Part shown: positions 1 to 9,292 of the stretch, one piece after another | How positions within the stretch are numbered: the first letter of the stretch is position 1 | Layout of the letters: each line of letters opens with the position of its first letter | Assembly: GCA_021648025.1 (NCBI GenBank) | Contig: JAKITO010000001.1 | Coordinates: 183,627-247,626 of the forward strand | Source: Paracoccaceae bacterium | Lineage (GTDB): Bacteria > Pseudomonadota > Alphaproteobacteria > Rhodobacterales > Rhodobacteraceae | Direction of reading: 5' to 3' | DNA: 64,000 bases | Translations under genes and position numbers: made by a program | Notes under the pieces: generated by a model | Told to the model about the DNA's origin: nothing | The model's input: the letters and a program-made list of their open reading frames with translations, nothing else | Databases searched by the model: none

Positions 1-1
1 C

Positions 2-562
2 TTTGTCGCCAGCTTTTATATCGGCGCTATGGTGTTGCAATTCCCGCTTGGCTGGCTGTCGGATCGCAGTGATCGCCGGGTTTTGATCATGGGCGTGGCT
101 GCCATCGGCGGCGCCGGTGCTGTGGCGGGGATGTTCCTGGGGGGGGAGTATTACGGCCTCTTGCTGGCGGGTTTTGTCATTGGCGGCATGACCGGACCGC
201 TTTATTCCCTGTTGCTTGCCCATACCAATGATTTTCTGGAGCACGATGATATGGCCGCCGCGGCCGGCGGCATGGTGTTCATCAACGGTCTTGGGGCCAT
301 TGCCGGCCCTTTGGTGGTTGGCTATCTGATGGGCACCGGCGTGTTTGGCCCGCCCGGCTTTTTCCTGGTCATGGCGGTGCTGTTGTTTGCCCTTTGCGCC
401 TATGCCGCCTGGCGCACCACGCGCCGCCCGTCGGTGCCGTCCGAAAATACCGGCACCATGACGCCGATGTACGCCGGTTCCTCGCCTCTGGCGGCGGAAT
501 GGGCGCAGGAAGTGGCGATCGAGGCCGATCTGGAAGAGCAAAACCTGACCGAGAATTCGTGA
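2..562 (+). CDS. MFS transporter, C-terminal part (5' end outside window)
   Basis: The reading frame is open from the first bases of the window, so the N-terminal half lies upstream. The visible 186 residues hold four or five hydrophobic segments and, near the start, the loop GWLSDRSDRR. This is the G-x-x-x-D-R-x-x-R-R signature of major facilitator proteins at the loop 2/3 or 8/9 position, here the C-terminal copy. The final ~45 residues are polar and acidic and should be cytoplasmic. The substrate cannot be told from this part. About 240 bp without a gene follow before the next start. Confidence 0.8.
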   Translation, partial: FVASFYIGAMVLQFPLGWLSDRSDRRVLIMGVAAIGGAGAVAGMFLGGEYYGLLLAGFVIGGMTGPLYSLLLAHTNDFLEHDDMAAAAGGMVFINGLGAIAGPLVVGYLMGTGVFGPPGFFLVMAVLLFALCAYAAWRTTRRPSVPSENTGTMTPMYAGSSPLAAEWAQEVAIEADLEEQNLTENS

Positions 563-803
563 TACGCAACAATAGTGTTGCATCTGTGCCAGCATTGAAT
601 CTGTCCGGCTAAGCCATGCCAGATAGGGAGTTTTCTCAAATAAATTGGGTAATGCATTGAACTTACTGAATAAAACTACCAATGATGGCGCTAACTTGCT
701 GAATTTGTTGAATATTGAAGGAATTTGTTACTGTAATTCTGTCAAATAACGGCGTTAAGATTCTGTTAATGGCTTGTGGCGCATTTAAAGCGGAGATTGA
801 TCC

Positions 804-1373
804 ATGGCGGGTCCGGACGAAGTACTGAGTTTTTGGTTGGATGAGGTGGGTGAATCCCGCTGGTATGTTGAAGACAAGGCACTGGATGCGGAGATTTCTG
901 ACCGTTTTCGCTCCATGTGGGATGAGGCTGTTTGCGGGCAACATTCACTTTGGTTGACCTATCCCACCGGGGCGCTGGCCTATATCATCCTGACCGATCA
1001 GTTTTCGCGCAATATGTTCCGGGGCGAAAAACGGGCGTTTTCATCTGACAAGATGGCGCTTGCGGCTGCCAAAGCGGCGGTTGACAAAGGCTGGGACCTG
1101 CGGGTCGAAGATCCGGCGCGCCAGTTCTTTTACATGCCGCTGATGCACTCTGAAAACCTGTGTGATCAGGAACGCTGTGTGCGTCTGATGTGCAAGCGTT
1201 CCAAAGGCAACCTGTTGCACGCACGCGCGCACCGCGAGGTCATTCGCCAGTTCGGGCGGTTTCCGTTTCGCAACAAAGCACTGGCGCGCAATACAACTGA
1301 CCCCGAAATTGCCTATGTCGCGGCTGGCGGCTATGGGGCAACGGTGCGGGACTTGCAGGCGGCGATCGGCTAG
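804..1373 (+). CDS. DUF924 family protein
   Basis: A 189-residue protein starting with an FWLDE segment typical of DUF924 proteins (bacterial relatives of TPR-like helical proteins). It also carries the conserved stretches ILTDQFSRNMFRG and FFYMPLMHSE. The family is widespread in Alphaproteobacteria and has no firmly assigned biochemical role. The start is supported by GGAG nine bases upstream. No signal peptide or membrane segment is seen, so it is probably cytoplasmic. It appears to be transcribed alone, with a 130-bp gap to lpdA. Confidence 0.8.
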   Translation: MAGPDEVLSFWLDEVGESRWYVEDKALDAEISDRFRSMWDEAVCGQHSLWLTYPTGALAYIILTDQFSRNMFRGEKRAFSSDKMALAAAKAAVDKGWDLRVEDPARQFFYMPLMHSENLCDQERCVRLMCKRSKGNLLHARAHREVIRQFGRFPFRNKALARNTTDPEIAYVAAGGYGATVRDLQAAIG

Positions 1374-1505
1374 CGATGTGATTTCCCAATCCTGAACCTG
1401 CCTTGTGTCGCACCAAAATATGTCGCGTGCGTTGGATGTTGATGCTGTAGGGGAACTGGTTTAATGGTAAACTAGTTTTCTCAGCGATAACCCCGAGGGC
1501 ATGAC

Positions 1506-2900
1506 ATGGCTACAAAATCCTTTGATATGATCGTAATCGGGGCCGGCCCGGGGGGCTATGTCGCAGCCATTCGCGCCGCCCAGCTGGGGATGAATGTCGC
1601 CATTGTCGAGCGTGAACATCTGGGGGGTATCTGCCTTAACTGGGGCTGTATCCCGACCAAGGCCCTGCTGCGCAGCGCCGAGGTATTCCATCTGATGGGG
1701 CGCGCTGGTGAATTCGGGTTGAGTGCCGACAAGATTGGGTTTGATCTGGGTGCGGTGGTCAAACGCTCGCGCGGGGTGGCGGCGCAATTATCGGGTGGCA
1801 TTGGCCATTTGATGAAAAAGAACAAGGTCACGGTGGTGATGGGCCAGGCAAGCCTGCCTGCCAAAGGCCGGGTCAGCGTCAAGACCGACAAGGGGGTTGA
1901 GGAACTGACAGCCAGGAACATTGTTCTGGCCACAGGCGCGCGCGCCCGCGATCTGCCGGGGCTTGAGGCGGATGGCATGCGGGTCTGGTCCTATAGGCAT
2001 GCGTTACAACCCAACAAGATGCCAAAGCGGTTGCTGGTGATCGGGTCCGGCGCAATTGGCATCGAATTTGCCAGCTTTTACAATACTCTGGGGGCCGATA
2101 CCACGGTGGTTGAGGTGCTTGACCGGGTGTTGCCGGTCGAAGACATTGAGATTTCCAAGTTCGCCAAAAAGCAGTTTGTCAAACAGGGCATGACCATTTT
2201 TGAAAGCGCGATGGTCAAGCAACTGGATCGCGGCAAGGACAAGGTCACGGCGCATATCGAGGTCAAGGGCAAGGTCCAGAAGCATGATTTTGACACGGTG
2301 ATTTCTGCCGTCGGCATCGTTGGCAATGTCGAAGACCTGGGGCTGGAGGCGTTGGGTGTTAAAATCGACCGGACCCATGTGGTGACGGATGAATATTGCC
2401 GCACCGGGGTCGACGGGCTTTATGCCATTGGCGACATCGCCGGGGCACCCTGGCTGGCGCATAAGGCATCCCATGAGGGTGTGATGGTCGCCGAACTGAT
2501 CGCCGGGGGCGCGCCGCATCCCGTGCAACCCGAAAGCATTGCGGGTTGCACCTATTGCCATCCTCAGGTCGCATCGGTCGGCTATACCGAGGCCAGGGCC
2601 AGGGAACTGGGCTATGAGATCAAGGTCGGGCGTTTTCCGTTCATGGGCAACGGCAAGGCGATTGCATTGGGCGAGGCCGAGGGGCTGGTCAAGACCATAT
2701 TTGACGCCAAGACCGGAGAGCTTTTGGGCGCGCATATGGTGGGGGCCGAGGTGACCGAGCTTATTCAGGGCTATGTCATCGGTCGTCAGTTGGAAACCAC
2801 CGAAGAGGATCTGATGAACACCGTGTTCCCGCACCCGACTTTGTCCGAGATGATGCATGAATCGGTGTTGGATGCCTATGGGCGGGTCATTCATATGTAA
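1506..2900 (+). CDS. lpdA: dihydrolipoamide dehydrogenase (E3)
   Basis: A 464-residue flavoprotein disulfide reductase. The N-terminal FAD-binding motif GAGPGGYVA is followed by the redox-active pair C43/C48 in GGICLNWGCIPTK. A central NAD-binding GSGAIGIEFAS follows, and the C-terminal dimer segment contains the HPT-x7-E active-site His-Glu pair (PHPTLSEMMHE). It reoxidises dihydrolipoyl groups of 2-oxo acid dehydrogenase complexes with NAD+. No E1 or E2 genes lie beside it, so the complex it serves cannot be told from context. The length is normal. The start is preceded by a GAGG ribosome-binding site. Confidence 0.93.
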   Translation: MATKSFDMIVIGAGPGGYVAAIRAAQLGMNVAIVEREHLGGICLNWGCIPTKALLRSAEVFHLMGRAGEFGLSADKIGFDLGAVVKRSRGVAAQLSGGIGHLMKKNKVTVVMGQASLPAKGRVSVKTDKGVEELTARNIVLATGARARDLPGLEADGMRVWSYRHALQPNKMPKRLLVIGSGAIGIEFASFYNTLGADTTVVEVLDRVLPVEDIEISKFAKKQFVKQGMTIFESAMVKQLDRGKDKVTAHIEVKGKVQKHDFDTVISAVGIVGNVEDLGLEALGVKIDRTHVVTDEYCRTGVDGLYAIGDIAGAPWLAHKASHEGVMVAELIAGGAPHPVQPESIAGCTYCHPQVASVGYTEARARELGYEIKVGRFPFMGNGKAIALGEAEGLVKTIFDAKTGELLGAHMVGAEVTELIQGYVIGRQLETTEEDLMNTVFPHPTLSEMMHESVLDAYGRVIHM

Positions 2901-2937
2901 TTCACATGCCCCGAAAGGACCCGTATGCAACGGCCCC

Positions 2938-2998
2938 GCCCCGGACTTGATCCGGGGCCTCTTGGCGCCGCGGTGAGGTCCCGGAACAAGTCCGGGAC
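2938..2998. repeat. pair of intergenic palindromes between convergent genes
   Basis: Two perfect hairpins lie between lpdA and the convergent peptidase gene. The first is 2938-2958 (8-bp arms GCCCCGGA/TCCGGGGC, loop CTTGA). The second is 2978-2998 (8-bp arms GTCCCGGA/TCCGGGAC, loop ACAAG). The two share the core CCGGA-N5-TCCGG. They resemble the short GC-rich palindromic repeats scattered through alphaproteobacterial intergenic DNA. A role as a bidirectional terminator is plausible, though no T-run follows. Confidence 0.6.
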
Positions 2999-3013
2999 GG
3001 GGCGGCGGATTAT

Positions 3014-4399
3014 TCAGCCCGTCAAAGCATGAAGTATCCGCGCCCAGCTGCGCGTACCTTTGTGAAAGCTCTCGACATTGTATTTTTCGTTTGGCGAATG
3101 GATCTGGTCGTCGTCGCGCCCGAAACCGATCAGCATCGCGTCCATGCCAAGGATCTCTTTGAAATACCCGGCAATCGGGATCGAACCACCGCAGCCAATG
3201 TAAGACGCCGGGCGCGGCCATTCATCCGTCAAAGCCTGACGCGCCTTTTCGAACGCCGGATCACTGATCGACATCTGCGAGGCGGGCGCGCCTTTTTCGG
3301 TCAGATAATCGACCGTGAAGCCCGCCGGCAGGTTGTCTTCAAGATAGCTGCGAAACGCAACCCGGATAGCATCAGGGTCTTGGGTGCCAACCAGACGGAA
3401 CGACAGTTTGGCGCTGGCCTGCGATGGCAGCACGGTTTTGAACCCGTCGCCGGTATAGCCACCCCAGATGCCATTCACGTCGCAAGTGGGCCGTGACCAG
3501 ATCATTTCCAGCGGTGTGCGGCCCGTCTCGCCCGCCGGCTCCTTAAGGCCCACATCGCCAAGATAAGCGGCGTGATCAAAGTTCAGCCCTTGCCACTGGC
3601 TGCGGATTTCATCCGTCAGTTCCGGCACGCCGTCATAAAATCCGGGCAGGGTGACGGCGCCATTGTCGTCATGCAACCCGGCAAGGATTTTGGTCAGAAC
3701 CCGGATCGGGTTCATGGCGATGCCGCCATACATGCCCGAATGCAGATCGCGGTTCGGCCCGGTGATGGTGAAATCCTCGCCCAGCAACCCGCGCAATTGG
3801 GTGGTGATGGCCGGAACCGCACTTTCGAACAGGCCGGTATCGCAGATCAGGGCAATATCGGCCGTCAACTCTCTGGCGTTCTGCTGCATGAACGGCACCA
3901 GCGACGGCGAGCCTGATTCTTCCTCGCCTTCAAAGAAAAACGTGATCTTGCAGGGCAATTCTCCGTGAACGGCCTTCCATGCGCGGCAGGCTTCGACAAA
4001 GGTCATCAACTGGCCTTTGTCATCCGAAGACCCGCGCCCGCGGATCACCTGACCCTGCGGGGTGTCCTGAATTTCCGGGTCAAACGGATCGCGGTCCCAA
4101 AGGTCCAATGGGTCGACTGGTTGGACATCGTAATGACCATAGAACAACAGGTGCGGACCGTCGGACCCGGACGGTCCATCAATATGCCCGACAACCATCG
4201 GGTGCCCGGTCGTATCCCTCTTTATGGCATCAATTCCAATAGTTTGCAGGTCTGCCACCAGCCAATCGGCAGCCCGGTCGCAATCGCCCTTAAAGGCCGG
4301 ATCGGTTGAGATTGAGGGGATGCGCAACAGATCCATCAGCCGCGTCGTCGCGGCGGGCAGGTCGGCGTCAATCCGGGCAAGTACGTCATCAATCGACAT
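3014..4399 (-). CDS. M20 family metallopeptidase (dipeptidase-like)
   Basis: A 461-residue zinc-dependent exopeptidase of the M20 (ArgE/DapE/CNDP) family. The metal-binding segment LLFYGHYDVQPV holds the first ligand His and the catalytic Asp. GRGSSDDKGQ holds the bridging Asp, and FFFEGEEESGSPS holds the catalytic Glu pair. A dimerisation insert follows (LHSGMYGGIAMNP). The frame is open far upstream, but the ATG at 4399 is chosen because GGAG sits six bases before it and the family homology starts there (MSIDDVLARI). The gene is divergent from hemA across a 280-bp regulatory gap. The substrate is probably a dipeptide or acylated amino acid, which is inferred from the family. Confidence 0.88.
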   Translation of the reverse strand: MSIDDVLARIDADLPAATTRLMDLLRIPSISTDPAFKGDCDRAADWLVADLQTIGIDAIKRDTTGHPMVVGHIDGPSGSDGPHLLFYGHYDVQPVDPLDLWDRDPFDPEIQDTPQGQVIRGRGSSDDKGQLMTFVEACRAWKAVHGELPCKITFFFEGEEESGSPSLVPFMQQNARELTADIALICDTGLFESAVPAITTQLRGLLGEDFTITGPNRDLHSGMYGGIAMNPIRVLTKILAGLHDDNGAVTLPGFYDGVPELTDEIRSQWQGLNFDHAAYLGDVGLKEPAGETGRTPLEMIWSRPTCDVNGIWGGYTGDGFKTVLPSQASAKLSFRLVGTQDPDAIRVAFRSYLEDNLPAGFTVDYLTEKGAPASQMSISDPAFEKARQALTDEWPRPASYIGCGGSIPIAGYFKEILGMDAMLIGFGRDDDQIHSPNEKYNVESFHKGTRSWARILHALTG

Positions 4400-4477
4400 G
4401 GTGGTCTCCGCAAATGTCAGGATGGTTGGTTCGTTGTCAGGGCACCCTAGCAAGGTAGGCGCAACTGTCCAGCAGGG

Positions 4478-4491
4478 TTGACATAAATCAA
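4478..4491. promoter_or_regulatory. FNR/FnrL-type box upstream of hemA
   Basis: TTGAC-ATAA-ATCAA matches the FNR-family consensus TTGAT-N4-ATCAA at 9 of 10 positions. It lies about 190 bp before hemA in the divergent hemA/peptidase interval. In Rhodobacter, hemA is a known target of the oxygen-sensing regulator FnrL, so the site fits its neighbour. Its first six bases also form a perfect -35 hexamer, but I see no good -10 at the right spacing. Confidence 0.6.
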
Positions 4492-4679
4492 GGATGCGAC
4501 ACGACGCCCGCAGGTAAACTGTGGTATAGAGTTGATCGGCGCAGAGCAACACTGTAGGCATGTTTTGAAGGTATTCAATAACATGAATGCGGCAAGGAAA
4601 TCGCCTGCGCCAACTGCACAAACGACAGGGGCCGGACCTGGGGAAACAGGGTCAGGCACCAAATGAACGGAGATTGCCA

Positions 4680-5903
4680 GTGGATTATACCGAAAAGCTC
4701 GATACCGCATTGGAGCGACTGCACGACGAAGGACGCTATCGCACATTCATTGATATCGAACGCAGCAACGGCAATTTCCCGAACGCCACCTGGACCCGAC
4801 CCGATGGTACAAAGCAACAGATAACCGTCTGGTGCGGCAATGATTATCTGGGCATGGGGCAGAACCCGGTTGTGCTTGCGGCGATGCACGACGCGATCAA
4901 CGCCACTGGTGCAGGCTCGGGGGGTACGCGCAACATTTCCGGCACCACCGTCTATCACAAACGGCTTGAGGCCGAACTGGCCGATCTGCATGGCAAACAG
5001 GCGGCATTGCTGTTCACCTCGGCCTATATCGCCAATGATGCGACCCTTAGCACCCTGCCAAAACTGTTTCCCGGTCTGATCATCTATTCGGACGCATTGA
5101 ACCACGCATCCATGATCGAAGGCGTGCGCCGCAATGGCGGGGCCAAGCGGATATTTCGCCACAATGACGTCGAACACCTGCGCGAATTGCTGGCGGCTGA
5201 TGACCCGGCGGCGCCCAAACTGATTGCGTTTGAATCGATCTATTCGATGGATGGCGATTTTGGACCCATCGAGGCGATCTGCGATCTGGCCGATGAATTT
5301 GGCGCGCTGACTTATATTGACGAGGTCCACGCGGTTGGCATGTACGGCCCGCGCGGGGCAGGGGTGGCCGAACGTGACCGGCTGATGCACCGGCTCGACA
5401 TCATCAACGGCACTCTGGCAAAAGCATACGGCGTGATGGGCGGCTATATTGCTGCGTCCGCCAAAATGTGCGACGCGATCCGGTCTTATGCGCCGGGGTT
5501 CATCTTTACCACGTCGTTGCCGCCGGCCATTGCGGCGGGGGCTGCGGCCTCGGTCGCTTTCCTGAAACGCGCGCCTGAGGTGCGCGAGAAACATCAGGCG
5601 CAGGCCAAAGTGCTGAAAATGCGGCTAAAAGCCCTGGGATTGCCGATCATTGACCACGGCAGCCACATTGTTCCGGTGATGGTGGGGGACCCGGTGCACA
5701 CCAAAGCGCTTAGCGACATGTTGCTGGCGGAATACGGAATTTACGCCCAGCCCATCAACTATCCCACCGTGCCGCGCGGCACTGAACGGCTGCGATTTAC
5801 CCCCTCGCCGGTGCATGGCCCGGACGAGATGAACAAGCTGGTTCGGGCGATGGATGCGCTGTGGTCGCATTGTGCGCTGAATCGTGCCGAGCTGACCGGG
5901 TAA
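4680..5903 (+). CDS. hemA: 5-aminolevulinate synthase
   Basis: A 407-residue PLP enzyme that condenses glycine and succinyl-CoA, the first step of tetrapyrrole synthesis in Alphaproteobacteria (Shemin pathway). The PLP lysine is K248 in [28 protein letters not shown] and the C-terminal [11 protein letters not shown] stretch are typical of the family. The GTG at 4680 is taken as start because GGAG precedes it and it gives the exact length and N-terminus ([15 protein letters not shown]) of Rhodobacter HemA. An in-frame ATG at 4587 would add an unrelated extension. Regulation by oxygen is suggested by the FNR-type box upstream. Confidence 0.93.
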   Translation: MDYTEKLDTALERLHDEGRYRTFIDIERSNGNFPNATWTRPDGTKQQITVWCGNDYLGMGQNPVVLAAMHDAINATGAGSGGTRNISGTTVYHKRLEAELADLHGKQAALLFTSAYIANDATLSTLPKLFPGLIIYSDALNHASMIEGVRRNGGAKRIFRHNDVEHLRELLAADDPAAPKLIAFESIYSMDGDFGPIEAICDLADEFGALTYIDEVHAVGMYGPRGAGVAERDRLMHRLDIINGTLAKAYGVMGGYIAASAKMCDAIRSYAPGFIFTTSLPPAIAAGAAASVAFLKRAPEVREKHQAQAKVLKMRLKALGLPIIDHGSHIVPVMVGDPVHTKALSDMLLAEYGIYAQPINYPTVPRGTERLRFTPSPVHGPDEMNKLVRAMDALWSHCALNRAELTG

Positions 5904-6016
5904 CCCTGTATTTGTATTAAATTTACTTGTGTTGTGTTAATGATGCAGTAACAACAGAGTAGGACGAATCGTTGGGGCGATTCTAAGGTGTCGTGTGGAA
6001 TACTGCGGCAGACTAA

Positions 6017-7228
6017 ATGGGGCAAAACACGATGATTGGGCGCAAAACTCAGCGCAAATCGAAAGAACCGGAAATTGTTAAACCCAAGGGGTTTGACGAT
6101 TTTGACCTGCGCCTTGGTGATATGATGCGCGGCGAGCGGGCGACCCTGGGCAAATCGCTTTTGGATGTTCAGCGCGAATTGCGCATCAAGGCGGCATATA
6201 TTGCCGCCATCGAAAATTCCGACCCCGAGGTGTTTGATACCCCTGGTTTTATCGCCGGCTATGTCCGGTCTTATGCGCGGTATCTGGGGATGGACCCGGA
6301 TAAGGTGTTTGAAACTTTCTGCTTGGAAAGCGGGTTTAAGGTGGCGCATGGCATGTCGGCCGGCGCTTCTGTAATCAAGAAATCCGGCAGCTACAGCGAT
6401 ACTTCGCGCTTTGGCAACAGTGATCCGTTTGCTTCGTCGGGTACACCGTTTTCGCCTGTCGGCGACGGGATGCTGGCGCAGATTGAATTGCGCGCCATTG
6501 GCTCGATTCTGATCCTGATCGCGCTGATTGCCGGGATCGGCTATGGTGGCTGGTCGGTGTTGCGCCAGATCCAGCAGGTTCAGTTTGCCCCGGTTGAACA
6601 AGCCCCCGAGGTACTGTCCAGCCTTGATCCTGTGAACGTCCCCTCGCAACCCGCAGCGCCGCGAACCCGCGGATTTAGCGCGCCAAGCATCGAATCTCTG
6701 GACCGGCTGTACCGGCCACAGGCGCTGGATGTGCCGGTGCTGGTGGCGCGCGACGCGCCAATATCGACACTTGATCCCACCACGATCGGTAATTTTGCCG
6801 CCCCCAAGGCGGTTCCTGCCCAGCCTCTCAGGGTTACGGGCGCACCTGCGTTGTCGGCGGTACCTCAGGTTGTCGAACTGGCCGCCCCCAACCTGCGGAT
6901 GGTGGCCGTGCGCATGTCCTGGGTCCGGGTGAAATCAGCTGACGGCACCGTGATATTTGAGGCGACGATGCAGCCCGGAGACAGCTGGGAAACGCCGCTG
7001 ACCGAAGAACCGCCGGTGTTGCGCACAGGCGATAGCGGGGCAATTTATTTTGCCATGGGCGACAAGTTCTTTGGTCCTGTCGGGCCTTCCGGTTCGGTGA
7101 CGTCGAATGTGCCGCTGTCGATTGCCGGATTGCAGGAATCCTACCCGCAAGTGGTGAACGGTCAGGACCGGGATCTGGTGCGGTACGCGCAGGCACAGGG
7201 GCTTTCCATCGGTGACGACGATAACTGA
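6017..7228 (+). CDS. RodZ-like HTH membrane protein (DUF4115)
   Basis: A 403-residue protein with a cytoplasmic helix-turn-helix domain at about residues 30-105 (LGDMMRGERATLGKSLLDVQ). One transmembrane helix follows (about 160-182, GSILILIALIAGIGYGGWSV), then a long Pro/Ala-rich linker and a C-terminal DUF4115-type beta domain (WVRVKSADGTVIFEATMQPG). This is the RodZ architecture; RodZ links MreB to the cell-wall elongation machinery. In many Alphaproteobacteria this gene sits directly before ispG, as here. Initiation could also be at the ATG at 6032. Confidence 0.8.
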   Translation: MGQNTMIGRKTQRKSKEPEIVKPKGFDDFDLRLGDMMRGERATLGKSLLDVQRELRIKAAYIAAIENSDPEVFDTPGFIAGYVRSYARYLGMDPDKVFETFCLESGFKVAHGMSAGASVIKKSGSYSDTSRFGNSDPFASSGTPFSPVGDGMLAQIELRAIGSILILIALIAGIGYGGWSVLRQIQQVQFAPVEQAPEVLSSLDPVNVPSQPAAPRTRGFSAPSIESLDRLYRPQALDVPVLVARDAPISTLDPTTIGNFAAPKAVPAQPLRVTGAPALSAVPQVVELAAPNLRMVAVRMSWVRVKSADGTVIFEATMQPGDSWETPLTEEPPVLRTGDSGAIYFAMGDKFFGPVGPSGSVTSNVPLSIAGLQESYPQVVNGQDRDLVRYAQAQGLSIGDDDN

Positions 7229-7290
7229 GCCATTGCGGCGCGGTGTTCGCAACACTATGCCCTGTCTGAATGATCTCGAAGGCTAGGCAG

Positions 7291-8436
7291 ATGTCACCGA
7301 TTCCAACCCCGACACCAACCCTGAACCCGTCGGTTAACCATGTGCGCCCGTGGCGCAATATTTACCGGCGTAAATCGCGTCAGATCAATGTCGGCGGCGT
7401 CTTGGTTGGCGGCGACGCGCCGATCGCGGTTCAAACCATGACCAACACGCTGACCACGGACGTGGCGGGCACCATCGCGCAGGTTCAGGCAGCAGCAGAT
7501 GCAGGCGCCGATCTGGTGCGTATTTCAGTGCCGGATGCCGCGTCATCCAAAGCCCTGAAACAGATCGTGCGCGAGTCCCCGGTGCCGATCATCGCCGACA
7601 TCCATTTCCACTATATGCGCGGCATCGAAGCCGCCGAGGCCGGGGCCGCCTGCCTGCGGATCAACCCGGGCAACATCGGCAACGAGGTCCGGGTGAAAGA
7701 GGTGATCAAGGCGGCGCGCGACCATGGTTGCGCCATCCGCATTGGTGTGAACGCCGGGTCATTGGAAAAGCACCTGCTGGAGAAATACGGCGAACCATGC
7801 CCTGACGCGATGGTGGAATCCGGGCTGGCGCATATCCGCATTCTTGAGGACAATGATTTCCACAACTTCAAGATCAGCGTCAAGGCGTCGGATGTGTTTA
7901 TGTCGGCGGCCGCCTATCAGGGCCTGGCCGAAGCCACCGACGCGCCAATCCACCTTGGCATAACCGAAGCCGGCGGGTTGGTGTCCGGCACCATAAAATC
8001 GGCGATTGGCCTGGGTAACCTGTTGTGGATGGGCATTGGCGACACGATCCGCGTGTCCCTAAGTGCGGATCCGGTGGAAGAGGTCAAGGTCGGCTTTGAA
8101 ATCCTCAAATCGTTGGGCCTGCGCCATCGCGGCGTCAACATCATCTCGTGCCCGTCCTGTGCCCGCCAGGGGTTTGACGTGATCAAAACGGTCGAGGCGC
8201 TGGAACAGCGGTTGGAACATATTCGCACGCCTCTGAGCCTGTCGATCATTGGGTGTGTGGTGAATGGCCCGGGCGAGGCGCTGATGACCGATGTTGGCTT
8301 TACTGGCGGCGGGGCCGGGTCGGGGATGGTGTATCTGCTGGGCAAGCAAAGCCACAAGCTGGGCAATAACGAACTGGTCGATCACATCGTCGAACAGGTG
8401 GAAAAGCGCGCCGCCCAGATTGATTCCGGCCCCTAA
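7291..8436 (+). CDS. ispG: 4-hydroxy-3-methylbut-2-enyl diphosphate synthase
   Basis: The [4Fe-4S] enzyme of the methylerythritol phosphate route that reductively opens MEcPP to HMBPP for isoprenoid synthesis. The N-terminal TIM-barrel segment is recognisable ([27 protein letters not shown]). The C-terminal cluster-binding residues are visible as SCPSCARQ (C-x2-C) and [10 protein letters not shown] (third Cys and the ligand Glu). The ATG at 7291 is preferred because AAGG lies upstream at suitable spacing; an in-frame ATG at 7270 lacks one. The 3' end overlaps the convergent HD-domain gene by four bases. Confidence 0.92.
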   Translation: MSPIPTPTPTLNPSVNHVRPWRNIYRRKSRQINVGGVLVGGDAPIAVQTMTNTLTTDVAGTIAQVQAAADAGADLVRISVPDAASSKALKQIVRESPVPIIADIHFHYMRGIEAAEAGAACLRINPGNIGNEVRVKEVIKAARDHGCAIRIGVNAGSLEKHLLEKYGEPCPDAMVESGLAHIRILEDNDFHNFKISVKASDVFMSAAAYQGLAEATDAPIHLGITEAGGLVSGTIKSAIGLGNLLWMGIGDTIRVSLSADPVEEVKVGFEILKSLGLRHRGVNIISCPSCARQGFDVIKTVEALEQRLEHIRTPLSLSIIGCVVNGPGEALMTDVGFTGGGAGSGMVYLLGKQSHKLGNNELVDHIVEQVEKRAAQIDSGP

Positions 8437-9011
8437 GGGCGGGCAAAAAATGCGTCCAACCTGGGGCGTAGCCAGGCCCAAAGACCGGGTGCGCCACGTT
8501 GCACGGGCACGCCGACCCGGGTTTCCATCTGCTGCATCGTGACGTTATAGTCGACCCAGGTGCCGCCGCCGCATGCCAGATTGGTGATCGGCACCTGAAA
8601 CCGGTCGATGGCCTTGGCAAATTGTGCATCCGGGGTGATTGCGGCCTCGAACTCATCCCAAAGCGCGCGGAAATCCGTGGTTTGATCCGGTGGCAACAGC
8701 CCGAACAACCGGTCGGCGGCGGCCTGTTCCCTGGCCGCCATTTCCGCATGATCGACGGTGCCGTGGATTGGCGCGTCACCGGCATCAATTTCAACCAGAT
8801 CATGCAGCAGCAGCATTTTCAACACGCGGTTTATGTCAACCTCCGGCCCGGCCTGATCGCCCAGAACCAGCGCAAACAGCATGATATGCCAAGAGTGTTC
8901 AGCCGAGTTTTCCCGGCGCGTGCCGTCAATCAGCCGCGAGGCGCGCAAAACAGACTTTAGCTGATCGGCTTCGCGCAGAAAGCTGATTTGCGCATCAAGC
9001 CGTTTGGTCAT
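8433..9011 (-). CDS. HD-domain hydrolase (YfbR-like)
   Basis: A 192-residue protein of the HD superfamily. Visible motifs are the first His in NSAEHSWH, the HD doublet in [13 protein letters not shown], and a downstream conserved Asp near AIDRFQVP. The arrangement resembles the YfbR/HDDC2 5'-deoxynucleotidases ([11 protein letters not shown] is characteristic). Nucleotide monophosphate phosphohydrolase activity is therefore likely but not proven. It is the last of three overlapping minus-strand genes; its start overlaps the previous stop by four bases (ATGA-type coupling). Confidence 0.78.
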   Translation of the reverse strand: MTKRLDAQISFLREADQLKSVLRASRLIDGTRRENSAEHSWHIMLFALVLGDQAGPEVDINRVLKMLLLHDLVEIDAGDAPIHGTVDHAEMAAREQAAADRLFGLLPPDQTTDFRALWDEFEAAITPDAQFAKAIDRFQVPITNLACGGGTWVDYNVTMQQMETRVGVPVQRGAPGLWAWLRPRLDAFFARP

Positions 9012-9292
9012 ACCGGGGCGGACTTTCCAGTAGTGTTTCCTGGGGTCTTGTCTGTGGTCTTGTCTGTGGCCTTGGCCGCCCGGAATGTCTTGACCTTGTT
9101 GACCAGAAATTTGCGCGCCAGCCGTTCCGCCAGACGCACCCGCACTTCGGTCAGATACGCCTCTTCCAGCGATTGGGATGAGGCCGCCAAAAGGTTGCCG
9201 ACTTCGAAATACAGCCGCTCGTCACCGGTTTCATCCATGGCTTTCATGCTGTCTTCGGCCAATTTGGCGGCCAAAACATCAATAATACTCAT
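9008..9292 (-). CDS. small conserved-type hypothetical protein
   Basis: A 94-residue protein that I do not recognise. It is predicted mostly helical, with a strongly charged middle (EEAYLTEVRVRLAERLARKF) and a low-complexity Thr/Lys-rich tail (TDKTTDKTPGNTTGK). No signal peptide or membrane segment is seen. It is translationally coupled on both sides: its start touches the hydrolase stop at 9292, and its stop overlaps the HD gene by four bases. This supports a real gene and co-expression with both neighbours. Confidence 0.6.
   Translation of the reverse strand: MSIIDVLAAKLAEDSMKAMDETGDERLYFEVGNLLAASSQSLEEAYLTEVRVRLAERLARKFLVNKVKTFRAAKATDKTTDKTPGNTTGKSAPV

Noticed and set aside
2004..3221. 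Long minus-strand open frame across lpdA
   Set aside because: Antisense of a certain gene, with His/Pro/Arg-rich composition typical of a shadow frame in GC-rich DNA.
4478..4530. Full sigma70 promoter for hemA using TTGACA at 4478
   Set aside because: The -35 is perfect, but the only TATA-like hexamer (TATAGA, 4525) is far too distant.
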